A DNA stretch of 64,000 nucleotides, from assembly GCA_007844125.1 (NCBI GenBank), contig CM017573.1, positions 1,178,001 to 1,242,000 on the forward strand, read 5' to 3'. Made by a program: the position numbers and the translations under genes. The notes below the pieces were generated by a model. That model worked only from the letters and a program-made list of their open reading frames with translations, searched no databases and was not told the DNA's origin. This document shows positions 44,513-56,289 of this stretch, one piece after another; within the stretch, counting starts at the first letter, position 1; each line of letters opens with the position of its first letter. This DNA comes from Sinonovacula constricta. Its lineage: Eukaryota; Mollusca; Bivalvia; Cardiida; Solecurtidae.

Positions 44513-45765
44513 TTGATTTATTTATTTATTTATTTATTTGGATTTAACGGCACACCGACACTTAATAGGTCATACGGCGCCGAATACAAAGTTAAGTGTG
44601 AATAAAGCGTAATCAGGTTAAAAACCAAACTACGCATGTAAAATATAGAAAAATATAAAAACTATCAGGTAAAAAAATAAATAACAATTGAAAACAGGTC
44701 AACACATAAAACGGTTTAAAAAGTATGACGATTGGTTAATAAACAGTTTAAAAATTTATAACTTACTAAGAATACCAATGTCGTTCAAGAAGCAAACCAG
44801 TTTAGAATCCGACACTGTCCTAAATAGTTCGTACATGTTATGGACATTAAAATATTTCGACCGTATGTGGTCTGTGTCGATACACTGTAATAAAATATGG
44901 TTGACTGTCAGTGGTTCCTGGCAAGGAACACATACAGGTTGAACTTCTCTTTTCAAGAGATATGAATGAGTCAATCTAGTATGTCCAATGCGACAGCGGG
45001 TAAGAGCTACGTCTTCTCGTCGACTTTCTCTGCAAGCAGAGACATTGGCACCGACGTTAGGTTTAATTACGTGTAATTTGTTACAAACAATACTGTCCCA
45101 ACTTGTTTGCCACTTGGTTAAAATATGTCGGTAAATAAGTGGTTTAAAATCAGTGTGTGGGATGCAAAGATCTGTCTCAGTGAGGGCTGAGGCAGATTTT
45201 GCACCCCTGTCAGCATCTTCGTTTCCTCGGATGCCTACATGACTAGGAAGCCAACAGAAGGAGATTTCGTCAGTGTCGTATAAACTTTGAAGTTTGACAA
45301 GAACAGTGCGAACATGTGGATTTGAATAATTCAGTGAATTTATGCTTTGCAATACAGATAATGAGTCTGAAAACATATTTTTCACCGGAATGTTCTGAAA
45401 TGAAATCAAGGCTTAGATTTATAGCCCGGATTTCAGCGGTGAAGATAGACGAGTTGTTAGGAAGTCTTTGTTTAATGCAGTGGCTATTACTTACGGAAGC
45501 ACAGCCAACATGAGTGTCCGTCTTTGAACCATCAGTATATATGTGAATGTGATCAGAGTACTTATCAAGGAGTTCGAGAAATTCAGATCGTAAAATCAAA
45601 GGATCTGTGTTCGACTTTTTATTTTTACAGAGTTCTAAATTCACATCAGGAGAACGGAGTGGGGTTTTCAGAAATGTTTTCGAGTTTAATACCTGATGTG
45701 TTTATGCTATCTTTAAGCCTTAAACCAAGAGGTCTGAGGGCTTTAGGTGATCGATCATAAAGTTC
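44513..45765 (-). mobile_element. LINE 3' half with RNase H, 5'-truncated
   Basis: Minus-strand copy with a (TAAA)n tail at 44513-44541, the conserved tail GGCACACCGACACTTAATAG and the C-terminal half of ORF2. The truncation point is near 45765, followed by a duplicated 155-bp piece of the same family. Confidence 0.85.
44756..45700 (-). pseudogene. LINE RNase H domain and C-terminus
   Basis: 45644-45400 reads HIHIYTDGSKTDTHVGCAS (first Asp) and FTAEIRAINLSLDFI (Glu). After a frameshift near 45390-45400 the frame 45409-44756 has MFSDSLSVLQSINSL (Asp), CWLPSHVGIRGNEDADRGAK (His/Asp region) and ends CVPCQEPLTVNHILLQC, a Cys/His motif, and LVCFLNDIGILSKL. This is the type I RNase H found after the RT in jockey/I-type LINEs. 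It removes RNA from the RNA/DNA hybrid. Upstream at about 45760-45660 is a linker (RSPKALRPLGLRLKDSI) in another frame. Confidence 0.85.
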
Positions 45766-45921
45766 TATTTTTAAAAGATATGAATGAGTTAATCTAGTAT
45801 GTCCAATGGGGCAGCGGGTAAGAGCTACGTCTTCCCGCCTACTTTCTCTGCAAGTAGAGATTTTGGCAACGACGTTAAGTTAGGTGACGTGTAATTTTTT
45901 TATTAACAGTATTGTCCCAAC
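45766..45921 (-). repeat. Duplicated piece of the LINE RNase H region
   Basis: AGATATGAATGAGTTAATCT to ATTGTCCCAACG matches 44951-45100 in the same orientation, so this is a separate truncated copy. Confidence 0.75.
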
Positions 45922-46021
45922 GCTCGAAAATGATGGCTTAGATAAATATGACGTCATGGCATATTATCTGACGTCATTTAGTAAGTTGTTTAGCAGTTTA
46001 AGCTAAAGCGGAAAGTAACTT

Positions 46022-46556
46022 ATCATGGCTACAACATTAAAACTGGAACAGCGATGCGTCATCAAATTTTGTGCGAACGCTAACATGACCCCGACGGATA
46101 GGTTAACATTAATACAGACAGGTAATCAACAAACAGATGTTTTAAGAAGCTTAGTTTTTGCGTGGCATAAAAGTTGGCCTGTAAGACGTTTTCGATAAGC
46201 CACGGAGTGGTGGTCGCCCGTGCCGTGGGGAAGACGACGTTAAGCGCGTACAGGACATCATCAGTGATGATAGGCGAATATCAGTGCGAGAGATATGCGA
46301 TCTGACAGGGATATGCGTAAATGTCATGTATCGCATTCTCAAGGACACTCTGAAGACGAATAAGGTGTGCCACGGCTTCTCACCAGGATTAGACGACCAC
46401 GCGCGTGCGGATGTCAAGGTCGTTTCTTGATGCTTTGACCGTGGGGGAGATCGATTTCTCTAGCGCATAGTCACAATGGACGAAACGTGGCTATACCTGT
46501 ACGAAACCGAGCCTATGCAGCAGCAATCAATGAAAAACCCCGATTCTCCTCCCCCA
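46022..46556 (+). pseudogene. Mariner-like transposase copy C, truncated
   Basis: Reads MATTLKLEQRCVIKFCANAN, SLVFAWHKSW, a stop, then PRSGGRPCRGEDDVKRVQDI, DDRRISVREICDLTGI and IVTMDETWLYLYETEPMQQQ, with at least two stops or shifts. These are the two HTH domains and first catalytic Asp of a mariner. It ends abruptly at NPDSPPP before the intron site, where a tRNA-like A-box sequence TTAGCTCAGTTGGTATAATG begins (possible SINE head, 46557-46590). Confidence 0.8.
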
Positions 46557-46590
46557 GTTAGCTCAGTTGGTATAATGATCAGCTAGTATT

Positions 46591-47005
46591 CTTCAAGTAA
46601 AAAAATGTGAAAAGTCAAAATGTAATAACTGGCTAGCCTCACTGTGAGATTATGGACTGAACTAATAATACATTTGTAGTGACCATAAGTTTCTAGTAAA
46701 AGTAGTGCATGTTTAACATGTAGTTCTAAAACTTACTCAAAACACAAATTACACAACTAGTTAGCTGGTGGTTGTCATTCATAACAATAGGTCTCCTGTC
46801 CCTGCCTTCCTCTCTATAGTTTTTTTCTCTAGGTTAGTTCCCCTGACTATGTCCAGCAGTGGGATAGTCTACAACCGTCCATGGTAACAAGGTCACTGCT
46901 GCTCTGTGGACCATTTGTTCCTATAGAGAAAGCGCGCGCCTTTCATGGACTATAATTTCACCGTAATCTATATCATTAAACAATAATTATTGACAAAGTG
47001 ACATA
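46591..47005. other. Unassigned DNA
   Basis: No gene. Inverted words CTCTATAG (46812) and CTATAGAG (46922) hint at a small element, but the termini are not defined. Confidence 0.35.
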
Positions 47006-47017
47006 TGTGTTGATATG

Positions 47018-47293
47018 GGATTGGGATTAGCCGGCATTTTTGCCGATACTGCGCAGCGACATTTCTATCATTATAGCACAGGGGCACTTATGAGGTGCCC
47101 AGGGACTGAACCCGGCCGGTCCATTATACTGACACCGACGAGTCAGGCGTAATGCTGTCCCTTTAGCCCCGAGCGTTAGGGGGGAAGCCACTACTACCAA
47201 CTTTAAAGTCTTTGGTTTGACCCGGCCGGGGTACGAACCCTCGACCTCCAGATCCGCAAGCCGACGCTCTACCACCTGAGCTATTATGGCCGG
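47018..47293 (-). mobile_element. tRNA-derived SINE, full length
   Basis: Minus-strand SINE with A box ATAGCTCAGGTGGTAGAGC and B box GGTTCGTACCCC, CCGGCC and GGCCGG able to pair as an acceptor-like stem, and 3' end GGCTAATCCCAATCC. A perfect 12-bp duplication TGTGTTGATATG flanks it (47006-47017 and 47294-47305). It is highly similar to the truncated copy at 6403-6654. Transcription would be by pol III from the internal boxes, and mobilisation would need a partner LINE. Confidence 0.92.
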
Positions 47294-47305
47294 TGTGTTG
47301 ATATG

Positions 47306-48874
47306 TGTGTTCTAAAACTCTTCACAAAGATCGGTGTGCGTTCAAGTATTATTCATACAGATATTTACACGAGGCTGAAAACACGTTAAAACTTAAAAGT
47401 GATAACTTCTCAAAGAATCTAAACGGTGTCCTTTACATTACACCAAGGTTCCACAGCACATGCAACTAGAGGATTAACGCAAAAATGGAGGCCAGCCAGT
47501 CACAATCCATTGACCACACCATGTCGTAGGGCTCGACTGCCACACCTGTACATACAGAGGGCGATCAGATTGGTCCCCTCTTTAATGACGATCGATATAC
47601 GCAGAAATGCTAACGGGAGCTACGTCAAGTGATGACGGAGTTTCTGCTGACCATTTAATGTAGCTGTCTCACCTATTCGATGCTGAGCCTACAGGTTCGT
47701 ACAATTCACCGAGCGATGATACTCATGACCAATCAAGCCAACCGATTTCGAACCTGCAGTTCTTTGCGATGCTCGATGATGAACTTTACAATCTGCCACA
47801 GTCAATATATATTGACAAGCTGTTACTTACAAATAGAAATGACAATATTTGCCTTTATATTCTTTTAAGAAGGAATCAGAATATTGTCAAGGCACACTGA
47901 TACACCGCAGAACGACAAGGGCAGAGGGAGCTCAGAGCGATATGCCAAAGATTGCTACGTATTACAAGAATTTATCGACAATGATAATCCCAGGGTACTA
48001 ACATTCTTGTAAGGCGAAGATTACCGACACAATCCAACTATAGAGACGACTCTGGAACACCGACACCCGAGGCTACTATCCAACTGTTGTCTCAAGATAT
48101 CATTGAGCCCAAACAAGAAAAGCAATCAATGGCTCAAACTTTCATGTATTTGTGCCAGGGACACGATATGCTCCAAACTTTTATTTCAAACATTGTCTCT
48201 GAAGACAAGAAATTACGCTCTATCGACTCTAAAACGCTTCATGATATGTAATTAAGTGTAGAATGCATTAAGCAGACACGTGCAAGCAGTCTTGTCATGA
48301 AGAACGGCGTGTCACACTCCCATATTTAAACCGGACCCGATCGACCAATGGAAACGTGCAACGACGACAACACCGAGGAGTGCATCCGACCCAAACCTGC
48401 CCAGCCACACATCTCTGGCTCTGGATTCGAGAAGAATACAACAAACTCAAACCAAACTGCATCAACTCAACTCCAAAACCAAACAGCCACAAAACAAACA
48501 GAAGCGAAAAGAACGCAACAGAGATCGAGCAAAACGTAAGTGAATCAAGACGCATCGACGTACTCATATTGAACAGAGAACAATACAACTGAAAAAAACA
48601 GCAAAGACTCGAACCTGACCAAAAACAAACCGATAACGTCAGAAATAAACATATTAAGTGTAACAAAACTGAACCTGTGTTTGAAAGCATACGATCACGT
48701 CGCACACGTCGGTATTACATCGACGGCATAGCTTCACACTCAACTAGAGAATGGATACTTGAATATCTTCAAGAAAGGGGGATCGAACCCGCCTCTTTTA
48801 AACTGATAGAGACAAATCGAGGTTGTTTCGTGGCCAAGCTAAGAGTCGATCAGTCCGACTGTGAAAAGGTTAAG
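47306..48874 (+). pseudogene. Decayed coding remnant of unknown element
   Basis: Plus-strand coding traces in shifting frames: 47440-47630 (LTQKWRPASHNPLTTPCRRA, loosely like a Tc1 HTH), 47665-47895 (QFFAMLDDELYNLPQSIYID), 48085-48250 (EKQSMAQTFMYLCQGHDMLQ), an Asn/Gln/Thr-rich linker 48346-48540, and 48677-48877 (RRTRRYYIDGIASHSTREWI, IETNRGCFVAKLRV). The last part resembles a small alpha-beta domain seen in zinc-knuckle ORF1 proteins of mollusc retroelements, from memory only. It is cut by a PLE-B copy at 48875. Confidence 0.3.
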
Positions 48875-49480
48875 TAGGTAAATAAGGAAAGGTCCTATCA
48901 AAATTTCCAGATATTTAAATTTTATCTACCTCTAGACAAAGGCAAACAAGGTAAATGTAAATGTGACAAAAACAAAGAGACGAGACATAACTTACAAAAA
49001 TAAAAACCATCAGTTACCGCCTTGGAACGGTCAGTCGGCAAAAGGGCCGACTGGGGTGCTTAAACCTGGTTTGTGGAGCGCTCCAACCTCGCACTTCCTG
49101 AAGGTTTTTCTATCAAACAAACAGTGTAAATAAAAATATCCCGTCAAAGTGAAACAACTAACAGTAAGCACCTGCATCGGGAGTTAAAACAGATATAATG
49201 AACTTATGTACATACATAGTAACTAATAATAAAATAAACTCTCAACATATGCACAATAGATAAAAGCCTCTGCAACCTAAAATTCCAAATAAGAGAGTAG
49301 TTTCAAATAAAATATAGCAGTACAAGCGCTGATATATAAGAGAACCATTTAATGACGTCACACGATGCCGTGACGTCATATGCCAAAAGTGTCAAAAGTG
49401 AAATGTAAAAGACACGAAAGAAATCATCGAGTTTTAGAAAACAACCCAAACCAACAAAGTGTAGTATTGCGAGTAATTAA
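48875..49480 (-). mobile_element. PLE-B copy, 3' UTR
   Basis: Begins TAGGTAAATAAGGAAAGGTC. The module shows a fully Watson-Crick hairpin (CAGTCGGC/GCCGACTG) and GGAGCGCTCC. 5'-truncated near 49480. Confidence 0.85.
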
Positions 49481-50514
49481 AAGGTAGAACATCAGGGTTT
49501 TTTTCAGTGCTTGTTTTTGAGCAACCCCTCAGGAATTGCAACCCTTGAGCTTTGTAAAACAGGCGAAGCCACCCAAGTCGGTTCGTTGTGATTGCCTTGT
49601 CCACTCTGTATTGTAAGAATTTCTATTTCCGTCATATTTCTATTTTCGTGCTGTACGTGGGTACACTTACTTTTAGATTGTTGTATCCATTTTCAGTAAC
49701 TTTATTTATTCGTTGTTTATTATTATTATTTTTGTTGTTTGTTTTGTTTTTGTTGTTTTTGTTTTTTTTGTTATTTTTTTTTTGCTTGGCTCTAATGATC
49801 TTTAGCGGGTGCTAATCCGCCATATTAATTACTTTTTCGGGCATGCGCATTTGACGAGCAGCAGGTGCATGATCTTTGCTAGGGACGTGTTGACACTCGC
49901 TAGATCTATTTTATCGCTCGATTCACTTAATTTTGTTTTAAATTTGCGGGTGTGTGGGGACGGCAGCTCCCAACAAAAGTAAATAAATGTAGTAAAATTT
50001 TGCATTATAGAACAAGACTGTCATCGAGAGATTGCGGACCGACACTAGGCTTAATTACAGATTGGGCGGTTAAAATTTCTATCTTTTTCACGGGATATAC
50101 GCATCTTATCTGGTCGAGAAAAGCTAAGAATTTGTCATTTGATTCACTTAAATATTTTTTTCTGATGCAATAATCTGCAAGGTAGGTTTCGTATAAGGTT
50201 ATAGCTGTTTCTGTTTAGAACGACTTTGATTTACTGCGTGCCACGTACACTCTATTACATTTGCACATGCAACAGTGTCGCTGTTCACAAATTCTTTGCT
50301 GTAATTCACTGTCAGGTGAGTGTAGCCTTCTTTATTTAGGCCTGAATGTTTTTCCAGCAGTCGCTGATGATAGTTGTGCCTGGTGAGATGTAATGATTTA
50401 TTATTGGTATTAGTGTTTCTGCACTGCGATCATCTACACTTTAAAAAAAAAAATCTCCGTGATTCCCGCTCTATCCCACCAAACCCCCAAATCCCTTCAA
50501 CCCTCTTGCCCCTT
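49481..50514. other. Unassigned DNA with a diverged PLE-tail scrap and T-rich tract
   Basis: 49500-49610 (CAACCCCTCAGGAATTGCAA) loosely resembles the PLE tail module. 49720-49790 is a T/G-rich low-complexity tract. Nothing else is recognised. Confidence 0.4.
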
Positions 50515-51720
50515 TTGTACGATGGTTGTTAAAAAAGTTTTAAGACACGGCCAATATTTAACGTTGGAGAAGATAAAATCAAACAAAAGGTTACTATGTA
50601 TTAATTTAATACCTCATTTATTGTGTAGTAAAATTTCATAACAATACCTAATTCCTTGTAGTTCGGATTTGATGGCCGGTAAAACGGAAAAGTCCATTGG
50701 GCCCAGGTCTGGTGAGTAGGGTGGATAAGCGATGCGGTTAAACCCGAGAACATCAAGTTCCAGTGAAGAGACGGATGCTGTATGCGAATGCGCGTTGTCC
50801 TGATGTAGGTATATGTTCTCCAGATTAGCCAGCATTTCTGGCCGCTTCTTACGAATAGCATTGATCAGTTCCGGTCTGATTACCTGAAACAGAAATATCG
50901 GAGCTAGCACTTGATAAAGATACAGGTTAATTAATTAATTTATTTATTTTGTTTTTATTACATTATAAATGAAGTCAACATAACCCTCCAGTAATAGTCA
51001 GCGTTCACCGTCTCTCCTCTGTGTACAGCGTGTGTTAACAGCATCCCCTTTCAGTCTATAAATAGAATAAACGTGTTTCCCAACGGATTTGGTAACACGT
51101 GTTTTCTTCGGGGTGGAGACGACGTATGCTTCCCAACCAAAGACTCCGACTTTGTTTCTGGATCGTTGTAGTAAAACCAGGACTCGTCGGTGGTGATAAT
51201 CCTGTGTAAGAACGCGTCGCCTTCTCTCTGGTATGAACGTAGAAACAGTCGAGATGCAACCTGTGACATTGAAAGTGTCCCACTGTGAGCAGTGGCCGTA
51301 TCCACATCGCAAATTTCTGAAACTTCTCTTACCGTTATGCGACGGTCCCACTGAATCGCGGTTTTGGCAAGTGTCAGTTTATCGTCGATGACGGTCGGGC
51401 GGCCGCTCCTTTCTTTGTCTTTTCTTTACTTCCTGCCATCCCGATACTCCTTATGCCATCTAAACACCAATGACCTACTAACAGTGCGTCCGTTGTTTGC
51501 CCGTTCTAGATGTTGCTTGGGCGCTTTCCCAAGATTAACGCAAAACTTCATAAAACACGCTGTTCTTCTTTTGACGGTGTTTCCATAGTCGCTGCCTTGT
51601 CGCGAAAGTATAGCAATAACGATCTGAGATAACAGCTTAAACAACTTGCGGAAATGACATACCAAAGTCAGAAGTGACGTCATAAAAAATTCGCGGCGTT
51701 TGGAGCAATTTTAGGAGCTC
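50515..51720 (-). pseudogene. Mariner-like transposase copy D (DD34D), intron-containing
   Basis: Minus strand. N-terminus 51683-51426 (FMKFCVNLGKAPKQHLERAN, SRSLVFRWHKEYRDGRK), then ERSGRPTVIDDKLTLAKTAI, ITVREVSEICDVDTATAHSG and FLHRIITTDESWFYYNDPET with the first Asp. After VNADYYWR an intron 50884-50984 (GTTATG ... TTTCAG) leads to VIRPELINAIRKKRPEML, IYLHQDNAHSHTA (second Asp) and YSPDLGPMDF (third Asp, 34 residues later), ending LLHNK. Stops and shifts are few, so this is the best-preserved mariner in the window. The ends were not firmly found; TGTTAAAAAAGTTTTAAGAC near 50528 may be one. Confidence 0.88.
50884..50984 (-). other. Intron in mariner copy D
   Basis: 101 bp. GT at 50984-50983 after YYWR, TTTCAG ending at 50884 before VIRPEL. 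Phase 0 at the same codon boundary as in A1 and B. Confidence 0.65.
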
Positions 51721-51845
51721 TTTTCATTCACTAAAAAGATATAAGAAAATATGCCGTGCGCCAGGATGCGTAATAGTAATGTTACCACGTTTTAAAGTCC
51801 TTACTCGGATAAATTACATATTTAACTATAATTTGTATTAAATGA

Positions 51846-53344
51846 GAGGGGTGATCGGAAAGTTCGTAGACTGGCGCTATAAAATAACAAATACCCTCTG
51901 TGTACCTTGAGATAATATAAAATTTGGAAGGTTGTTCTATTTTGTACATGTTGTATAAATAATATGAAAATACATTAAACAGTAATAAAAGTTACAGCTT
52001 ATAACACAACAATAGTGAGGTGAACTCGGAGCACACCAGCGTTATACAAATGACGTCATAATAACCTCTGATATTCGTTCACACTTTTTCAACATAATCA
52101 TCATGGATCTAAATGCATTTTCTGTGTCTCTGTAACCATTTAGTGTAGGTATCACTGAACCAGTCACTTTTGTATGACGAAACAACAGTTTTTTTGTGTA
52201 CGTACGAAGCTCGTTCGTGTTCTCAAAGCACAGACCTCGTAGAGCAGCTTTGATCTCTAGGAAAACTCTGAAGTCCATGGGGATAGATCTGGACTGTAGG
52301 GTAAATACTGGAGAATTTCGAAACCAGGTAAACTGATTTCTAGGATGGTTGAGTCAGTCCTGTGTCCAGGGGCCTTATCTTGGCGAAAAATTATGCGTTC
52401 TGGATCAAGATCGGGACGTTTCTTCTTCATTGCCTACATTAAGTGACGCCTGGGAACCTGAAGGGAAAACAATGTGTCAAACCTACCCCAAGTAAATAGT
52501 GATATTAAGCTGAAACAAACTATTTTTTATCATTTCCATTATTGTGTGTATCATTAATAGTTATAGTTTAAGCACCTAAATAATAGTAAAATAATGTTTA
52601 TACAATATTAAACTGCCATCCTTCGAATAATAACTAGCGGTCACTGCCTGGCCATCGGGTACTTGATGCTGTAGGATCATATCCTTTCTGTCCATGAAAA
52701 ACATGAACATATGTATCCCACCACTCTTCTGTACCCTAGCCTTTGGGGGAGGAGTCCAGGGGTTTTTACATACACAGGACTGTGCTTTCGACTTCGGGTC
52801 GAAGTGCCATAACCAAGTCTCGTCAGTTGTAATTATGCGACCAAGGAATTCCTCAACTTTGCGCACGGCGGACGAACTCGCTCGAGCAGCAAACCCTAGT
52901 TTCAAATTCATGATTCTTAGAAAGTCTCGGCACCTATCACGCGCACACTTTGGACATTCCTACCTCTTTTTTCAAAGTGTCGTGTACTGTAGATGTAGAA
53001 ACATCCAAATCAGAAGCTTAACTTCTCAGGGTGTGTCGTCTGTCACTGTACACCATATCCTTCACATTTTCTAAAATCGTGTATTTCACATTAGACGGGT
53101 GACCACATCGCTGTTCGTCCTCTATAGAGAACCTTCTTCTCAAAATCGTCGGTGCCACTTAAAGGCAAACGCCCTCTGCATTGATTGTACTGGAACTCTG
53201 TATCACCTTAAGGTAAGCCATCCATCATTGGCAATATTCAGAAATCCATTTTTTTATTAAGAGTTATGTACATGTGATCTTTATTTTTTTGTAAAAAAAT
53301 CACCATCAACTTTCAGAAAAGTTTAGGACTTTGCCAACCCCCTC
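51846..53344 (-). mobile_element. Mariner-like element copy E
   Basis: Imperfect inverted ends GAGGGGTGATCGGAAAGTTC (51846) and the complement of GAGGGGGTTGGCAAAGTCCT (ending 53344). Minus-strand transposase pieces: 52911-52620 (GRIITTDETWLWHFDPKSKA, MFMFFMDRKDMILQH, VTASYYSK), an intron-like gap 52458-52620 ending CCCTTCAG, then VPRRHLM, KKKRPDLDPERIIFRQDKAP and 52278-52042 (LRGLCFENTNELRTYTKKLL). The donor reads GATGGC, so its GT is lost. N-terminal coding up to about 53170 is heavily decayed. Confidence 0.8.
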
Positions 53345-54270
53345 TATCTAGAATGGTATTATAAAGCTAAAGTACTTATGGTACAGTTTTGCTTATAAAA
53401 TCAATAAAAATGCAATTACACTTCTTGTTTTGGGTTTATTTTGTGTCTATTAGCATATATTATCAGACTTAGTTAAAAAAAAACTTCGATAAGATTTATA
53501 TTATAAATACAGGCCAATTGTCAAACTTCGGCTCATAGAACAAATGATTTTCAGCCAAAACAGCAAATAAGCGCTATCAATCTATGATTCTTTTGTTATT
53601 TTTGTATGTTCACAAGCAATAAGTGTTACATACATTTTCAGGCAATGTATATAGAATCATAAAACAGTAAATTAATTTTTATTTACCATATATTTATTTC
53701 AGGAATGGTAAAAAAACACCCTACCTCCCATTAGCAAATAAATCGTAAGCACCTGCATCGGGAGTTAAAATAGATATAATGAACTTTTGTACATACATGA
53801 TAACTAGTAATAAAACAACATATGTACAGTATGTACAGTAGATAAAAACGTCAGCAACCAAAGAATTTCAAATGAGAGAGAAATGTAAGTTTTTACAAAA
53901 AAAAACAAAAAAAAACCCGGAGAGGGTAAAAACTGTTTTTTAATATACAAAGTGGGTTGAAAACACATTAAATTAATTATATAAATTTGCACTAACATGA
54001 ACATATGTTCAAAGCATTCACATCAAGCGGTAAATCTCACAAACACACCTTAATATTTCAGTGTGAACATTTCAGGTGTTTAGTTTCACTGAAGTCAGTA
54101 TGCTTCCAAGAGAAGTTTAAAAAAAAGACACAATTCAAATTGAAAATCCTAATTATTCCAAAATAATGATACAATGTAAGACATCATGACAAGTGCACAT
54201 AAAACTGAAACAATCAATGCCAAATATGGCTATAATTAAAAATGCGTGTTCACAATACCAGTTGATATAC
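53345..54270. other. AT-rich DNA with a PLE-B scrap
   Basis: 53743-53890 is a minus-strand PLE-B 3' UTR piece (GTAAGCACCTGCATCGGGAG). The rest is unassigned. Confidence 0.55.
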
Positions 54271-54271
54271 A

Positions 54272-55265
54272 TCACTGCTTATGTTTAAAGAAATCCATTA
54301 ACTTTTGAATCACTGTCTCCAAAGTCCTTTTACAATTAGTGACACGGGGCTGGCCTTCTTTATTTTTACATGTTAAAGTGTTAAACAGTCCATCTTCTCC
54401 ATCCCGCAGGAATATTGTCCGAAGACAGGCTAGATTTAGACTAGATCCCGCCACATTTTTTGCAGTAGGTGCCTTCATCACCCTTGTAGAAGAGAACACT
54501 CAACGACTCGATGTTCTTCAACTGCATTTCCATGGCGAATGAATTATTTGCAGCATTCAGTGTCGATGCAGCAGCCACGGAATGCACGTTACTTCCGGCC
54601 CTGCGCTCCCTCACCTATAATTTGATGTATGGTTTTGAGAACTGTTATATGTAAAAAATGACTTATTCGCCTGTACAAAAATAAAGTTATATGTTGTACA
54701 CAGGAAGAAAAATGCCCCTGTGTTTATAATACATCAATATGGACACGTTAAAAAGTAAAAAAGGCAAATATGTGTTGTTAACATACAAACCAATAACAAC
54801 AACATGAAATGGTAATTCCTTTCGTATACCAAGAATCATTTTTAATAATCAATATATAATTAGTGTTTGAAACCAATATTAACGATTAACACTATGAAAA
54901 CGTACCTTTTAATTCTAGGGGTTGATAGGCCTGATATTCAGATTCGATAGGAAGTTGTTGACTTCATCTGGACCGCCGAGACTATCAATCATTGCTAAAA
55001 ATAAAAGTTAATAGTTAATTACGATATAAATTGTTTATTTTAAGCGCACAACAAACTACAAATGTAGAAGATAAAAGACTAATCTACTAACACAAAGGTA
55101 CATTAATTCGATGTTTCATTTTATTTTTTAAATACGAAAATGTTTATTTACCTGTTCTAAGCTTGGTGTTGACAGCAAATGAGGGGATGCCTTTAGAACC
55201 GGGGGCCCTGTGGGTTTTCCCATAGGGAACTATGTTGATCTGGGCACACTCAATGTTTGAACATT
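54272..55265 (-). pseudogene. Mutator-like transposase-domain pseudogene with introns
   Basis: Minus-strand blocks separated by intron-like gaps. 55265-55157 reads CAQINIVPYGKTHRAPGSKG and IPSFAVNTKLRT, ending at GTAAAT. 54993-54907, after a TTTTTAG acceptor, reads MIDSLGGPDEVNNFLSNLNI and has a small indel before GTACGT. 54614-54430, after TTATAG, reads RRAGSNVHSVAAASTLNAAN and YKGDEGTYCKKCGG, then a stop. A final open stretch 54499-54272 is in another frame (NTLTCKNKEGQPRVTNCKRT). PSFAVNTK and NNFLS.LNI resemble the Mutator-like transposase domain common in molluscs and cnidarians. The match is from memory. Confidence 0.45.
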
Positions 55266-56289
55266 TTACATACATATATCCCCCAAGACCACGCTGTAAC
55301 TCCCCAACGACACTGTTTTACGTCAGCGGTACTGGCCCTAGGCGACATGCCTTGCAATGACAGGAAAAGCATTTCTAATTCCATAATTATTCGTCCAGTG
55401 CTCTAACTGTTACGGCTTACATTTTTGCCGGTTAATGTTGTTTGGCAGCGGGCACTCCTTCAACAAACACTGTGGTAAATCACAAGTATGTCCTACACAA
55501 AATTGTGATCGATCATCACGTGAGTTTTGCTAATAGATCGTTCTTTTTCTTTTTCTGAAGTGAATCGACCGCGTTTGTAACGTCCGAAGACGCCATTTTA
55601 ATAAACACCGGATATATTGGACAAGTCTCTAGAATAAAAATTCAATAATCTAACATCGCGTTATTATTTAAATAACTGATAAAATATTTATTGCTAAATA
55701 TAGCTAAAAGAATTTGAGTTTTGGTTTAATGATAATTAAAAATTTAGTGATAATTACAAGATTTGTCCCCATTTCAAATATTTATCGTCTAGGCATTTTG
55801 TTCAAATCCGGTGATGATCGAAGCTGACCGAAAGGTCACCAAATAACACAAGCGTTTCCGATTAAAGATGTATGGCTTGCCTTAACTTTGTGTCTTATCT
55901 AATCCGACACAAAATTTAATGGCTGTCCTTAACTCGACGTCAAGCATCGACGTCATGATTTAGAAATTTTGGTTAGTGACACAGCTATGAACAAATGCGT
56001 ATAATATTCAAAGGGAAAAACGATAACCGTCAAAATTTTCGGATATGACGTTGTAAACGTCATAAGGCAGCATACGTTTTCGCGGTGGTATGCGTTAAAG
56101 AAATTGCCATCAAACAAGATGTTAATAGTTATAAAAAAAAAAAAACTACAAAAAATGTTTGATTTTTTCACGTGCTCCAGGTTCGCAGATGCGCGTTGCC
56201 ATTGACAACGATTATTTAGCGAATAATATCAAATTGATATGTTTTGCGAATGTATGTTTATGTATGCTCTTTTCGTTAATTTTGCTCGT
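55266..56289. other. Unassigned DNA with small element traces
   Basis: 55898-55958 (minus) reads MTSMLDVELRTAIKFCVGL, an isolated mariner N-terminus. 55811-55845 (GGTGATGATCGAAGC ... GACCGAAAGGTCACC) resembles the PLE-A hammerhead-like end. No gene otherwise. Confidence 0.45.

Noticed and set aside
47262..47293. Possible tRNA gene
   Set aside because: A and B boxes belong to a SINE with a 276-bp body and target duplications; no mature tRNA fold is supported.
47440..47630. Tc1-type transposase
   Set aside because: Only a vague HTH-like resemblance (WRPASHNPLTTPCRRA) and no catalytic motif downstream.
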